The notes under the pieces were generated by a model. It did no database searches, had not been told where the DNA came from, and saw only the letters and a list, made by a program, of their open reading frames with translations. A DNA stretch of 19,015 nucleotides, from the NCBI GenBank assembly GCA_035353175.1, contig DAOPZC010000077.1, positions 1-19,015 on the forward strand, given 5' to 3'. Of this stretch, positions 7,252 through 14,955 are shown one piece after another. Position numbers and translations under genes: made by a program. The DNA comes from DAOPZC01 sp035353175. GTDB lineage: Bacteria > Verrucomicrobiota > Kiritimatiellia > RFP12 > UBA1067. Positions within the stretch are counted from its first letter, which is position 1. The number at the start of each line of letters is the position of its first letter.

Positions 7252-10200
7252 CTTCGTGAAGGCGAGCATACTGCCGCTCGTGTAGAGGTTTTTCGCGTTC
7301 TGCTGCGTCAGCGTGCCGGCGAACGACGTGTCCGCGTTCTGGAAGACGGTCAGAGCCGCCAACGGTCCTGAGCCGGAGACCAGCGCGTTGATGCCGCCGC
7401 CGGAGAGGGCGCCGATCGTCACGCGCTTGTTCCAGATGCGCAGCGCGGCGTTCGTGCCGGCCCCCGGCGCGGCGAGCTGCACGGCGTTGGCCGCAGTCAG
7501 GGCGTTGCTGTGGTTGAGGAACAGGTCGCCGCGCAGGATCGTCACGTCGCCCGCGAAACCCACGTTGTCCGCGTTCAGCATGAACGCCATGTCTTCGGCG
7601 GCGTGCGGATAGCCGTAGAAGCAGAGGTTGCCCGCACCGGCGATGTTCCCGTCGAACAGCAGGTCGCCGTAGCCATTGTTGTTCACCCAGTTGAACGGGT
7701 TGCAGTGCTGGTTGTAGCCGCAGATGTAGCGCGTCGTCCCGGCGGCACCTGTGTCGAGCGGCGTGGCGATCCGCACGCCCCACTGGTTGACATCGTTGTT
7801 GGGCGCGAAAATGTCGGGCGAACCGGCCGAGGCGCCGGACGCGCGCAGGCGCCAGGTGCCGGCTCCGCTCGCGAATGTGGTATAAGGGCCCGGCACATTG
7901 GCAGTAGGAACTTGGATGGAGCCGGTCGACGTGAGGGTCGCACCGGAGGCCACGGCCACCGTCTTGGTGGCGCTCACGGTCCATGCGCCGACCTGCAGGT
8001 CGCCCGCAGCGACGGTGACGCTCGAGTCTGCGGGCAGCGCGTTGGCGGCGGTGAAGGACAGATTGCCCGCCCCCGCCTTTGTCAGAGGGTCCGCGCCGGC
8101 GACCGTGCCCGACAGGGTCAGAGTCTGGTTCGCGGCGGACACGTCCACCGTGGCGCCGCCTGAGCCCAGAGTGAAGCCGCGGTCGCTGGACGCGCTGTTG
8201 CCGGTGTACTGGAGCGTGGCCCCGCCGCTGAGGCTGAGGTTGGCCGCCGCCGCGGGCGCGGCGCCGATGCCGCTCGGCTGGCCGCCGTTCGCCAGCGCGG
8301 CGACCGAGAGTGTACCGCCGGAGATGACGGAGGCCCCGGCGTAGGTGTTGGCGGTGTTCAGCGTCAGCCGTCCGCCGCCCGTCTTGGTCAGGCCGGTTTC
8401 GCCCGCGATCATGCCGCTTCCCGAGACGGTGTAGTCGTGCGAGGCGTTGCTGGCCGTCAGCTTCAAGGGCGAAACCGTAGTGTCCAGGGTGATGGCCGTC
8501 GGCGAGGAGATGTAGGTGTCGTCGAGCACGACGCTGTCGCCGACTGCGCCCGCCTCTTGGTAGGCCGTGACGCCACCGGCGTTGTCCTTCCAGTTCTGCG
8601 TGGCGTTCACGTCCCAGGCGCCGCCGCCGGCGAGCGCCCACCGCAGCGGCTCCGTCGCCGCTGTGACATTCAAATAGAGCGTCGAACCGGCGACGCTCAG
8701 GCTGCCGGTGACGTGCGGCGGGAGGGTCACGGCGGTCGGCGCGGTTCCGGAAAGGCTCCCCGTCCATGTGACGAGCGGGTATGTTCCCACCGGCAGGGTG
8801 AAGGCGGTGACCGTGACGGCGGGGCTGCCGTTGAACGTGAGGTTGCCTCCGAGCCGCAGCGGGGCCACACTGGTGCTGGGCGTCACGCCGCCGAACGTGA
8901 ACTCCAGCGTCGTCGCGCCAGAGGCGAAGTCCAGCCCGGCGCAGGCCCACTGTTTCGCGGCATCCGCGGTCGTTACGCGCAGCGTCCCGTCCGCCTGGAC
9001 GGTCACCGCGCTGTTGGAGCAGGCGCCGCCCGCCACGCCGACCAGCCTGCCGCCGCTGACCGTCGTCGCGCCGCTGTAGGTGTTGACGCCGCTCAGCGTC
9101 AGCGTGCCGCTGCCGGATTTGGAAAGCGTGCCCGAGCCAGAAATCACTCCGCTCAGCGTCTGCGTGGCGCTGCCGGCGAAATCGATGGTGCCATGGTTTA
9201 CGACGGCACCGGCATAGGTGCCGCGACCCAGCGAGCCTGCGCCCGCGATCCGAAAGATTCCGTTGCTGACCGCCGTCGCGCCGCTGTAGGTGTTGGCGCC
9301 GAGGAGGGTCAGCGCGCCGCTGCCCAGCTTGGTCATGTTGTTGCCCGAGACCGCGCCCGCCAGCGTCACGTCGTGGGCGTCCGTGTTGATTGGGCTATGG
9401 GTGTTCACCAGCTGCACCGGGTTTGTCAGCGTCATCGGGATCGCGAACCGCAGGTCGCCCAGCACGGCGTTGCCGTTGCCGTTCAGGTAGATCAGGTTGG
9501 CCACATCGCCGAGGCCCTTCGCGTTTGCGACCACGATGCAGCCGCGGTTCAGGTTGACGGTGGCACGGAAGGTATTGGCCCCGCTGAGACGGTAGGTCGT
9601 CGAATTGTCGCCTGCGGACGAGCTGTCGAACTGGAGAATCGTGTTCGCGTTGCCGCCCGTGATGTTGCCGCTGAGCGCGAGCCCGGTGCCGTTGGTCATA
9701 GTCGCCGACTGTTTGGCGAGCCTGTACGTCTGCGCCGTGGGGGGGGCTGGCAGGACCATGGCGTTCGGGAGCGCGACCGCGTTGGTGTTCGCGACGGTGA
9801 GGAAAGTGCCCGCGTTGGCGAGGTTCACCGAGAGCGCGCCGCTGCCCAGCGCGTTGCCGTTGGTGATCGTCAGCGAGCCCTCTTTCAGGGCCGTGCCGCC
9901 GGAATAAGTGTTGGCGGCCAAGAGCGTCAGCGTGCCGCTGCCCAGCTTGGTCAGCGACTGGTTGCCTGTTCCGGACACGACGCCGGCCAGCGAAACCGAG
10001 TTCGCGGCTGTGTTGATGGGGCTGGGTTCGGTGCTGAGCGTGATGGCGTTCGTCAGCGTCATGGAGACCGCGAACCGCAGGTCGCCCAGCATCCCGTTGG
10101 CGTTGCCGTCCAGATAGATCACGTTGGCTGTGTCGCCGAACCCCTGCGGATTCCCGACGACGATGGCGCCGCGGTTGAGCCGCACCGTGGCCCGGAAGGT

Positions 10201-11088
10201 GTTAGCCCCGTTGAAGCGGTGTGTCGTGGTGTAATCGGACAACGTGTCCGTGTTGAGAAAGAGCGTGGCGCCTGCGTTGCCGCCGGAGATGACGCCGTTG
10301 AAGGCCGTTTCCGTGCCGCTCTGGTTATTAACCGCGTTTTTGACGAGCGTGAACGTCTGCGCCGTGTCGCCCAGCGCGACCGCGTTCGGCACCGAAACCG
10401 CCGCGGTATTGGCGATCTGCAGCGTGGTGCCGCCGGCATTCCAGATCAAGGCGCCGCCGCCCAGCGCGCCGCCGTGGCTGATTTTCAGCGTGCCCGCGCC
10501 GAGCGCGGTGCCGCCCCCGTGGCTGTTGGCACCGGTCAACACCAGGGTACCCGCGCCGGCCTTGGTCAGCGTAAACCCGCCGTCACCGTCGTCGACCGCG
10601 CCGTCAATCGTCAGCGTGCGGCCGCTGGCCACCGTGAACGCCTGGCTGCCGCCCAGCTTGAGCTGAGCCGCCACCGCAAAATCGGCGGCGGCCGACGACA
10701 GGTCGATGCCGATGCCTCCGATACCCATCAGCGTCAGTGTTTTCCCGGAGGTCGCGCCGATGGTTCCTTTGTAGGCGCTCGTGGTTTTAATGCCGCCCCA
10801 CGTCAAATCGTCACCCAATAGCGCGGTCTTTGCACTCGTCTGCGTCGTGTCCCACGTGCCCCAGCCGGACGCATCGGGCAAGGTTCCGTTCAGCCAGGAG
10901 CCTGGCAGGTTGAGGTCATGGGTGCTGTCGGTTTTCGTCCCGTCAGCCGCGTCCGCCGGATGTACGGCGCCGGACAGCGCCAAAAGGATCGCCGCCGTGG
11001 CGCGCAGCCGTGCCGGGTCGGGGCGACGGCGCGCTGTTGAAAGAAAAGAGACCGGGCCATCCGCCGAAATCGTGAACTTGCCTTGCAT
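6799..11088 (-). CDS. Large exported autotransporter-associated beta-strand repeat (PATR) protein
   Basis: 1429 residues from ATG at 11086-11088, chosen because CCTCCT at 11099-11104 (AGGAGG on the coding strand) lies 10 nt upstream; the open frame continues 28 codons further without a better start. A basic RRRPDPARLRATA stretch, a hydrophobic core and a HPADAADG cleavage region make an export signal. The rest is almost entirely G/T/N/S-rich beta-repeat with many GSGTLTL..NTYSGGTA edges typical of PATR (Pfam PF12951 type), predicted to fold as a right-handed beta-helix. Two modules of about 210 residues are tandem near the N-terminus and a cap ends the protein. No catalytic domain and no autotransporter barrel are visible. 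It is the first gene of the phosphoesterase operon and probably a surface adhesin or scaffold. Exact role unknown. Confidence 0.86.
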   Translation of the reverse strand: MQGKFTISADGPVSFLSTARRRPDPARLRATAAILLALSGAVHPADAADGTKTDSTHDLNLPGSWLNGTLPDASGWGTWDTTQTSAKTALLGDDLTWGGIKTTSAYKGTIGATSGKTLTLMGIGGIGIDLSSAAADFAVAAQLKLGGSQAFTVASGRTLTIDGAVDDGDGGFTLTKAGAGTLVLTGANSHGGGTALGAGTLKISHGGALGGGALIWNAGGTTLQIANTAAVSVPNAVALGDTAQTFTLVKNAVNNQSGTETAFNGVISGGNAGATLFLNTDTLSDYTTTHRFNGANTFRATVRLNRGAIVVGNPQGFGDTANVIYLDGNANGMLGDLRFAVSMTLTNAITLSTEPSPINTAANSVSLAGVVSGTGNQSLTKLGSGTLTLLAANTYSGGTALKEGSLTITNGNALGSGALSVNLANAGTFLTVANTNAVALPNAMVLPAPPTAQTYRLAKQSATMTNGTGLALSGNITGGNANTILQFDSSSAGDNSTTYRLSGANTFRATVNLNRGCIVVANAKGLGDVANLIYLNGNGNAVLGDLRFAIPMTLTNPVQLVNTHSPINTDAHDVTLAGAVSGNNMTKLGSGALTLLGANTYSGATAVSNGIFRIAGAGSLGRGTYAGAVVNHGTIDFAGSATQTLSGVISGSGTLSKSGSGTLTLSGVNTYSGATTVSGGRLVGVAGGACSNSAVTVQADGTLRVTTADAAKQWACAGLDFASGATTLEFTFGGVTPSTSVAPLRLGGNLTFNGSPAVTVTAFTLPVGTYPLVTWTGSLSGTAPTAVTLPPHVTGSLSVAGSTLYLNVTAATEPLRWALAGGGAWDVNATQNWKDNAGGVTAYQEAGAVGDSVVLDDTYISSPTAITLDTTVSPLKLTASNASHDYTVSGSGMIAGETGLTKTGGGRLTLNTANTYAGASVISGGTLSVAALANGGQPSGIGAAPAAAANLSLSGGATLQYTGNSASSDRGFTLGSGGATVDVSAANQTLTLSGTVAGADPLTKAGAGNLSFTAANALPADSSVTVAAGDLQVGAWTVSATKTVAVASGATLTSTGSIQVPTANVPGPYTTFASGAGTWRLRASGASAGSPDIFAPNNDVNQWGVRIATPLDTGAAGTTRYICGYNQHCNPFNWVNNNGYGDLLFDGNIAGAGNLCFYGYPHAAEDMAFMLNADNVGFAGDVTILRGDLFLNHSNALTAANAVQLAAPGAGTNAALRIWNKRVTIGALSGGGINALVSGSGPLAALTVFQNADTSFAGTLTQQNAKNLYTSGSMLAFTKSGTGTLTLAWTNGYTGATAVEAGTLALGANGKLASTNISIAAGATFDVTAKASYAMAANQAFVFGINPAASNGVGRLAASGLDISNARVSFSATGALTEKVYTVATYTNLTGSAFASVSGRPEGYLLEYGYNGTKQIALVRHVGLLIKIQ
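9313..9942 (-). repeat. PATR module copy B (about 210 codons)
   Basis: Starts at the GSGTLTLLAANTYSGGTAL edge and includes VALPNAMVLPAP, AQTYRLAK, ANTFRATVNLNRG, NGNAVLGDLRF and HSPINTDAH. It directly follows copy A; the NTFRATV landmark recurs at a spacing of 210 residues. It contains the C8 tract at 9739-9746. Confidence 0.85.
9739..9746 (-). repeat. C8 homopolymer inside the PATR coding sequence
   Basis: Eight G on the plus strand, coding for the A-P-P part of VLPAPPTAQTY on the minus strand. The reading frame is intact at eight bases. A one-base slip would truncate or reframe the protein within module B. The equivalent position of module copy C (LPAPATAQ) uses mixed codons and has no tract. 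Confidence 0.85.
9943..10557 (-). repeat. PATR module copy A (about 205 codons)
   Basis: Starts at GAGTLVLTGANSHGGGTAL and includes VSVPNAVALG, AQTFTLVKNA, ANTFRATVRLNRG, NANGMLGDLRF and PSPINTAAN. It has the same landmark order as copies B and C and lies immediately before copy B. Confidence 0.84.
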
Positions 11089-11098
11089 ACGCTTTCCG

Positions 11099-11104
11099 CC
11101 TCCT
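11099..11104 (-). promoter_or_regulatory. Consensus ribosome binding site fixing the PATR gene start
   Basis: The coding strand reads AGGAGG, 10 nt before ATG at 11088. This decides for the internal start over the alternative 28 codons upstream. Confidence 0.8.
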
Positions 11105-11177
11105 GTTCCGATCAAAAACGACAGCGATTGCGACAATCCTGGAAACGCGCCTGCCGTCCAAGAATACGTCATTAAAC

Positions 11178-11205
11178 TTTAAATAACATAGCAGAACTGC
11201 GTCAG
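11178..11205 (-). promoter_or_regulatory. Candidate sigma-70 promoter for the phosphoesterase operon
   Basis: On the minus strand CTGACG (11205-11200, 4/6 to TTGACA) and TTTAAA (11183-11178, 4/6 to TATAAT) are 16 bp apart in the AT-rich part of the divergent region, giving an untranslated leader of about 80 nt. The -35 overlaps the GCAG-AA-CTGC dyad, as an operator might. Weak consensus, so tentative. Confidence 0.33.
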
Positions 11206-11252
11206 TTTTGTCCTTGTGGATAGGCGTCTTTCATGTTAATTTTTGCGACAAG

Positions 11253-12434
11253 ATGAGGAAGGGTAAACCACATGTCTTGCTGCTGATGGGACGGCATGGA
11301 ACGTGGCATGACTTGTTGCTCGGTTTGACCGAATACGTTTCGCGGCACACGTCGTGGGTTCTCGATCTTGTGGAGCCGACGCCTGCGAATGTCGCGGCGC
11401 TCGGCTCACGCGCGTGGGACGGCGTGATCGGCCACATGAACATGCGCGAGACATACGAGCGCGTCGCCGCGTGGAAAGTGCCGACGGTCAACACGTCTCA
11501 AGACATGCCGCTCGAAGGCATGCCGGACTTCGCGCATACGGCTACGGATAACGTCGCCGTGGGCCGGCTGGTCGCCGACTATTTCCTCCAGCGCGGTTAC
11601 GACTCGTTCGCCTATCTGGGCTGGGAGGGGCACTGCAACGCGCAGCTGCGCGAGCGGGGCTTCGCCGATCGCTTGGCGCAGAGCGGGAAGACCTGCCGGG
11701 TCATGCGCATGACCGCGCCTCCGACCTTTGGGCCTTGGCCTCTCAACGCCAACGATCTCGACCTGCTCGAATGGCTCAAAGGCCTGCCGCCGCCCACCGC
11801 GCTGTTTGCCTGCAACGACTCTTTCGCATTCCGTACGAGCCAGATCTGCGTCGAGGGCGACATCCGCGTTCCGGAGCGCCTCGCGATTATGGGCGTTTAC
11901 AACGACCCGCTGATCTGCCGGCTGGGGCGGCCGCCCCTCTCGAGCGTGGCGCTGCTGGGCCTGCGCGAGGGCTGGGAGGCCGCCCACCTGCTCGAAGGGC
12001 TGATGAGCGGTCGCGTCGCGCCGTCCACCGTCGTGCAGCTGCCCCCTTCCCACATCGCGACGCGCCAGTCCACCGACCTCCTGGCCATCGAGGATGCCGC
12101 GCTCTCAAAGGCGCTGCGGCTGATTCAGTCCAAGGCGGCGGCGGGAATCGACGTGACAGACGTGGCCAGGCACACGGGCCTGAATCGTCGCGCGCTGGAG
12201 CGGAGGTTCACGGCGCGGCTCGGCCGAAGCCCGGGCCAGGAGATCCGGCGGGTCGCTCTCGAACGGGTGAAGTGGTTCCTCGCCCACAGCGATCTGACGA
12301 TGGAGGAGATCGCCGACAAGAGCGGGTTCTGCGGGGCCCAGTGGATGTCCGTCGTTTTCCGAAAGGTTGAGGGAACCACCCCGACCGCATATCGCCGCCG
12401 CTACGGGCTTCCGCTTTTCAGGACTGACCCATGA
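11253..12434 (+). CDS. XylR-like regulator: periplasmic-binding-protein fold plus AraC helix-turn-helix
   Basis: 393 residues from ATG at 11253, close to E. coli XylR (392). The N-terminal about 280 residues look like the LacI/ribose-binding sensor fold: KPHVLLLMG start, HTATDNVAVGRLVADYFLQRG, YLGWEG, ALFACNDSFAFR, VPERLAIMGVYNDPLIC, PLSSVALLGLREGWEAA and IATRQSTD. The last about 100 residues are an AraC HTH pair with TDVARHTGLNRRALERRF and MEEIADKSGFCGAQWMSVVF. It probably binds a sugar or related small molecule in the cytoplasm and controls neighbouring promoters. A TTG 15 codons upstream keeps the frame open, but the ATG fits the family length. No clear Shine-Dalgarno is present. It is divergent from the phosphoesterase operon and overlaps the transporter gene by 4 nt, so those are its likely targets. 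The ligand cannot be read from sequence. Confidence 0.9.
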   Translation: MRKGKPHVLLLMGRHGTWHDLLLGLTEYVSRHTSWVLDLVEPTPANVAALGSRAWDGVIGHMNMRETYERVAAWKVPTVNTSQDMPLEGMPDFAHTATDNVAVGRLVADYFLQRGYDSFAYLGWEGHCNAQLRERGFADRLAQSGKTCRVMRMTAPPTFGPWPLNANDLDLLEWLKGLPPPTALFACNDSFAFRTSQICVEGDIRVPERLAIMGVYNDPLICRLGRPPLSSVALLGLREGWEAAHLLEGLMSGRVAPSTVVQLPPSHIATRQSTDLLAIEDAALSKALRLIQSKAAAGIDVTDVARHTGLNRRALERRFTARLGRSPGQEIRRVALERVKWFLAHSDLTMEEIADKSGFCGAQWMSVVFRKVEGTTPTAYRRRYGLPLFRTDP

Positions 12435-13777
12435 CGTGTCACGAACAGAGCGCACAGCCTGCCGGGCCGCTCGCGTCTCCTCGCCGGCCCCTCAGCGGAT
12501 GGCTCGAAACCGTGCCGTCGGCGGTGTTTGTCCTGTACGCCGGCATCGCCGGTTTCGTCACCTATTTCTCCATGTACGCCTTTCGCAAGCCGTTTCTCGC
12601 CACCGTTTACGAGGGTCCAGAAATGGCGGGGCTGGATGCGAAAGCGGTGTTCGTCATCAGCCAAGTCGCGGGCTATACGTTGTCCAAATACATCGGCATC
12701 AAGGTCTGTTCGGAAACACGCCGCCGCTATCGGCTCCCGCTCCTGCTCGGCTTGGCGCTGGCCGCTGAAACGGCGTGGCTGCTCTTCGCGGTTCTGCCGC
12801 CCGCGCTTAAGCCGGTGGCCGTCTTTGCGAACGGGCTTCCGCTCGGCATGGTGTGGGGAATCTGCGTGCTCTATCTGGAGGGGCGCCGCGCGACGGAAAT
12901 CCTCATTGCCGGCCTGAGCTCCTCGTATATCATTTCGAGCGGCGTGTTCAAGGATATCGGGCGGGTTTTCTTGCACTCCGGGCTCGTCGGCGAATACTGG
13001 ATGCCCTTTGTCACGGGGCTCTGTTTTCTTCCGCTTTTTGCGGTGGCGGCCTGGATGTTGGACCAGCTTCCTCCTCCTACGAAGGAAGACGAGGCTCAGA
13101 GAGCACACAGAGAACCCATGCGTGTGATCGAGCGACACCGCTTCATCCACTGTTTCGCGCGCGGCATCGTGCTACAGCTGATCCTTTTTATAGCGCTCAC
13201 CGCGTTTCGGGACTTCCGCGACTGCTTTGGGCTCGAGATCTTCCAGGGGCTCGGCCTGGACGGGGTCCCCGGGATTTTCAGCCGCACGGAGGTTTGGGTG
13301 GCCTTGATGGCGATGGCCGCCCTCAGCAGCCTGAAGTTTTTCGACGCCAAAAAATGGGGCGTCGCGCCGAACATGGTCTGCATGGCGGTGGGCGCCCTCT
13401 TCATCGGCGGCAGCACCCTGCTATTCGACGTGGGCGCCGTCACCGGGTCCACGTGGATGATTTGGGTGGGCATGGGAAGCTACCTGGCCTATGTCGCCAA
13501 CGATACGATCTTTTACGACCGCGTTCTCGCGGGAAGCCGCTGGACGGGCACCGCCGTGTTCATGACCTACGTGATGGACGCGGGCGGACAGACCGGCTCC
13601 ATCGCCCTGCAGCTTTACAAGGGCCTCGAGTCGGGAAACGTCTCCTACCTTGGTTTCTTTCACCACATGACCTATCTTTTGTCAGCGCTGATCGTGCTGA
13701 TTTTGGCGCACAATACGACGTATTTCTCTCCCCGGCGGCTCGCCGCGCGCGCGGCCGCGTACCGTCAGTCCTTGTGA
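12431..13777 (+). CDS. DUF5690-family 12-TM permease (MFS-like)
   Basis: 448 residues with about twelve hydrophobic segments, six on each side of a charged central loop (about 217-238, PPPTKEDEAQRAHREP), as in the major facilitator fold. The stretch FRKPFLATVYEG followed by AVFVISQVAGYTLSKYIGIK is what I recognise as the DUF5690 family, known mainly as an uncharacterised permease of Bacteroidetes and relatives. The ATG overlaps the regulator's TGA (ATGA), and AGGA lies 8 nt upstream inside the regulator gene, so translational coupling is likely. A regulator coupled to a transporter suggests the solute, or its product, is the inducer. Substrate unknown; a small sugar, sugar phosphate or glycerophospho-compound would fit the phosphoesterase neighbours, but that is inference. 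Confidence 0.85.
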   Translation: MTCHEQSAQPAGPLASPRRPLSGWLETVPSAVFVLYAGIAGFVTYFSMYAFRKPFLATVYEGPEMAGLDAKAVFVISQVAGYTLSKYIGIKVCSETRRRYRLPLLLGLALAAETAWLLFAVLPPALKPVAVFANGLPLGMVWGICVLYLEGRRATEILIAGLSSSYIISSGVFKDIGRVFLHSGLVGEYWMPFVTGLCFLPLFAVAAWMLDQLPPPTKEDEAQRAHREPMRVIERHRFIHCFARGIVLQLILFIALTAFRDFRDCFGLEIFQGLGLDGVPGIFSRTEVWVALMAMAALSSLKFFDAKKWGVAPNMVCMAVGALFIGGSTLLFDVGAVTGSTWMIWVGMGSYLAYVANDTIFYDRVLAGSRWTGTAVFMTYVMDAGGQTGSIALQLYKGLESGNVSYLGFFHHMTYLLSALIVLILAHNTTYFSPRRLAARAAAYRQSL

Positions 13778-13821
13778 GGCGGGGGGAAAGCGGGCGACCG
13801 TTTGCGATCTGACACGCGCGC

Positions 13822-13851
13822 TTGCTTTCGGGCTGCGGGCCAAAATATAAT
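13822..13851 (+). promoter_or_regulatory. Probable sigma-70 promoter of the IclR-AraC regulator
   Basis: A perfect TATAAT at 13846-13851 is preceded by TTGCTT at 13822-13827 with an 18-bp spacer. It sits in the 95-nt gap after the permease and would give a leader of about 15 nt before ATG at 13873. The -10 is strong, the -35 matches only TTG. Confidence 0.6.
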
Positions 13852-13872
13852 CGTCACAAGCTGAATTGAGCC

Positions 13873-14754
13873 ATGCGATACGAAAACCTGAAAATACTCG
13901 CCGCACCGATTCTTCGCGCCATCAAGCACCGGATGCCGGAAACCTACGGCATAGCCGTGATCGATGAGAAACGCGCGGTCGGTGTCGTTCTTGACAGCGT
14001 GGGCGGGCCCGACCGGTTCTGTTACAACATCGCGGTGGGCCTTGGTTTTCCCCTTCACACTTCGGCGCCCGGCAAAGCGTTCATCGCGGCACTTCCGGAA
14101 AAACGCCGGAGCGCATTAGTGGGCCGGCTCGCGTTCAGGCGGTTCACGCCGAACACGATCACCACGCGCGGCGCGTTTGAGGCGGAGGTCTCACGCATCC
14201 GTTCAGTCGGATACGCAACCGACTTCTCGGAGGAGATCGAGGGCTGCCACTGCGGCGCCGTGGCCGTCCTCGATCCGCGCAAAACGCCGGTGGCCGCCCT
14301 CTGGGTGACCGGCATGGCTAAGCGACTTCCGGAAAGGCGGCTTCTCGCCTGCATCCGTAACCTTCAAGAGGCCGCCCGGCACATTGAAGACGGGCTGATT
14401 GGCATGGCGGCGCCGGCAGGGAGCGGCGTGGCCCGTTCGCCCTGTGTCGCCGCCGCACTGGCGTCGCTCGCCGCCCGGCCGTGCGAACCGGCCGACTACG
14501 CTGCGCTCGCCAAGTCGTGCGGGACAAGCTACTCGACCCTGCGGGCCGCTTTCCGCGCGGAGACGGGCACCTCGCTGGGCCAATATCAGCTCGGGCTGCG
14601 CCTCGGCGAGGCGCGCCGGCTACTGGTGCAGTCCGACCTGAGCGTCACCGCCATCGCCGAGCGCATCGGCTTCTGCGATCAGAAACATTTCTCGGCGATT
14701 TTCAAACGTAAAATAGGTGTGACGCCTTTCGCTTATCGGAAGACAGGCGGCTAA
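13873..14754 (+). CDS. Hybrid regulator: IclR effector domain fused to AraC helix-turn-helix
   Basis: 293 residues. About 20-175 match the IclR C-terminal effector domain: NIAVGLGFPLHTSAPGKAFI, EAEVSRIRSVGYATDFSEE, GCHCGAVAVLDPRK and ALWVTG. The N-terminal winged helix of IclR is absent: only about 20 residues precede the effector domain, and the 95-nt upstream gap cannot encode one. Instead residues about 190-290 are a C-terminal AraC DNA-binding domain: YAALAKSCGTSYSTLRAAFR, VTAIAERIGFCDQKHFSAIF and KRKIGVTPFAYRK. It is probably a ligand-responsive cytoplasmic regulator. The likely target is the esterase gene 201 nt downstream on the same strand, or the permease region upstream. ATG at 13873 has only a weak ribosome site. 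Domain identity is confident; ligand and targets are unknown. Confidence 0.88.
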   Translation: MRYENLKILAAPILRAIKHRMPETYGIAVIDEKRAVGVVLDSVGGPDRFCYNIAVGLGFPLHTSAPGKAFIAALPEKRRSALVGRLAFRRFTPNTITTRGAFEAEVSRIRSVGYATDFSEEIEGCHCGAVAVLDPRKTPVAALWVTGMAKRLPERRLLACIRNLQEAARHIEDGLIGMAAPAGSGVARSPCVAAALASLAARPCEPADYAALAKSCGTSYSTLRAAFRAETGTSLGQYQLGLRLGEARRLLVQSDLSVTAIAERIGFCDQKHFSAIFKRKIGVTPFAYRKTGG

Positions 14755-14773
14755 CGCTCTGATAACAGGAGCG
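14755..14773 (+). terminator. Weak hairpin after the IclR-AraC gene
   Basis: Arms CGCTC (14755-14759) and GAGCG (14769-14773) flank TGATAACAG directly after the TAA stop. The TG and CA inside can extend the stem past one bulged base. No proper U-tract follows, only CTTTCTT from about 14780. A possible but weak terminator. Confidence 0.3.
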
Positions 14774-14940
14774 CCATCGCTTTCTTGCGCCTCTTGGACG
14801 CGATATCAAATAACAAACTTTCCGGCCTGCTTAATTATCACGGGACGGGTAGACCGGCGCTCGTCTTTTGTGTTTTAATGAGTCCCATATTAAGAGTTTG
14901 TTTTAACCATTTCTGTCAAACGGTAGTTGCATGTAAAAGC

Positions 14941-14948
14941 AAAGGTGG
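14941..14948 (+). promoter_or_regulatory. Ribosome binding site fixing the esterase start
   Basis: AAAGGTGG lies 7 nt before ATG at 14956 and decides for this start over the open frame that runs 57 codons further upstream. The 201-nt gap 14755-14955 is AT-rich from about 14800 and presumably holds the promoter, but no convincing -35/-10 pair was found. Confidence 0.6.
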
Positions 14949-14955
14949 TTTGTTT

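Larger units (their letters stand above)
11089..11252. promoter_or_regulatory. Divergent regulatory region between the PATR operon and the XylR-like regulator
   Basis: A 164-nt gap, AT-rich around 11163-11190 in otherwise GC-rich DNA. It contains a small dyad GCAG-AA-CTGC at 11191-11200 and similar T(A/G)CGTCA(T/G)T words at about 11165 and 11198, 33 bp apart. AraC/XylR-family proteins often bind direct repeats spaced by whole helical turns, so these are candidate operators, but the words are short and may be chance. Confidence 0.5.

Noticed and set aside
8437..10821. A 794-codon open frame antisense to the PATR gene
   Set aside because: It is Arg/Gly/Ala/Gln-rich with no recognisable domain, and it repeats only because the sense strand repeats. 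It is a shadow of high-GC codon use; the sense frame has a signal peptide, a ribosome site and family motifs.
11089..11172. 28-codon N-terminal extension of the PATR protein
   Set aside because: The AGGAGG site at 11099-11104 lies inside it, 10 nt before the internal ATG, and the export signal is complete without it.
14785..14955. 57-codon N-terminal extension of the esterase from a TTG
   Set aside because: AT-rich and unlike coding DNA around it; AAAGGTGG and ATG at 14956 are followed by a normal signal peptide.
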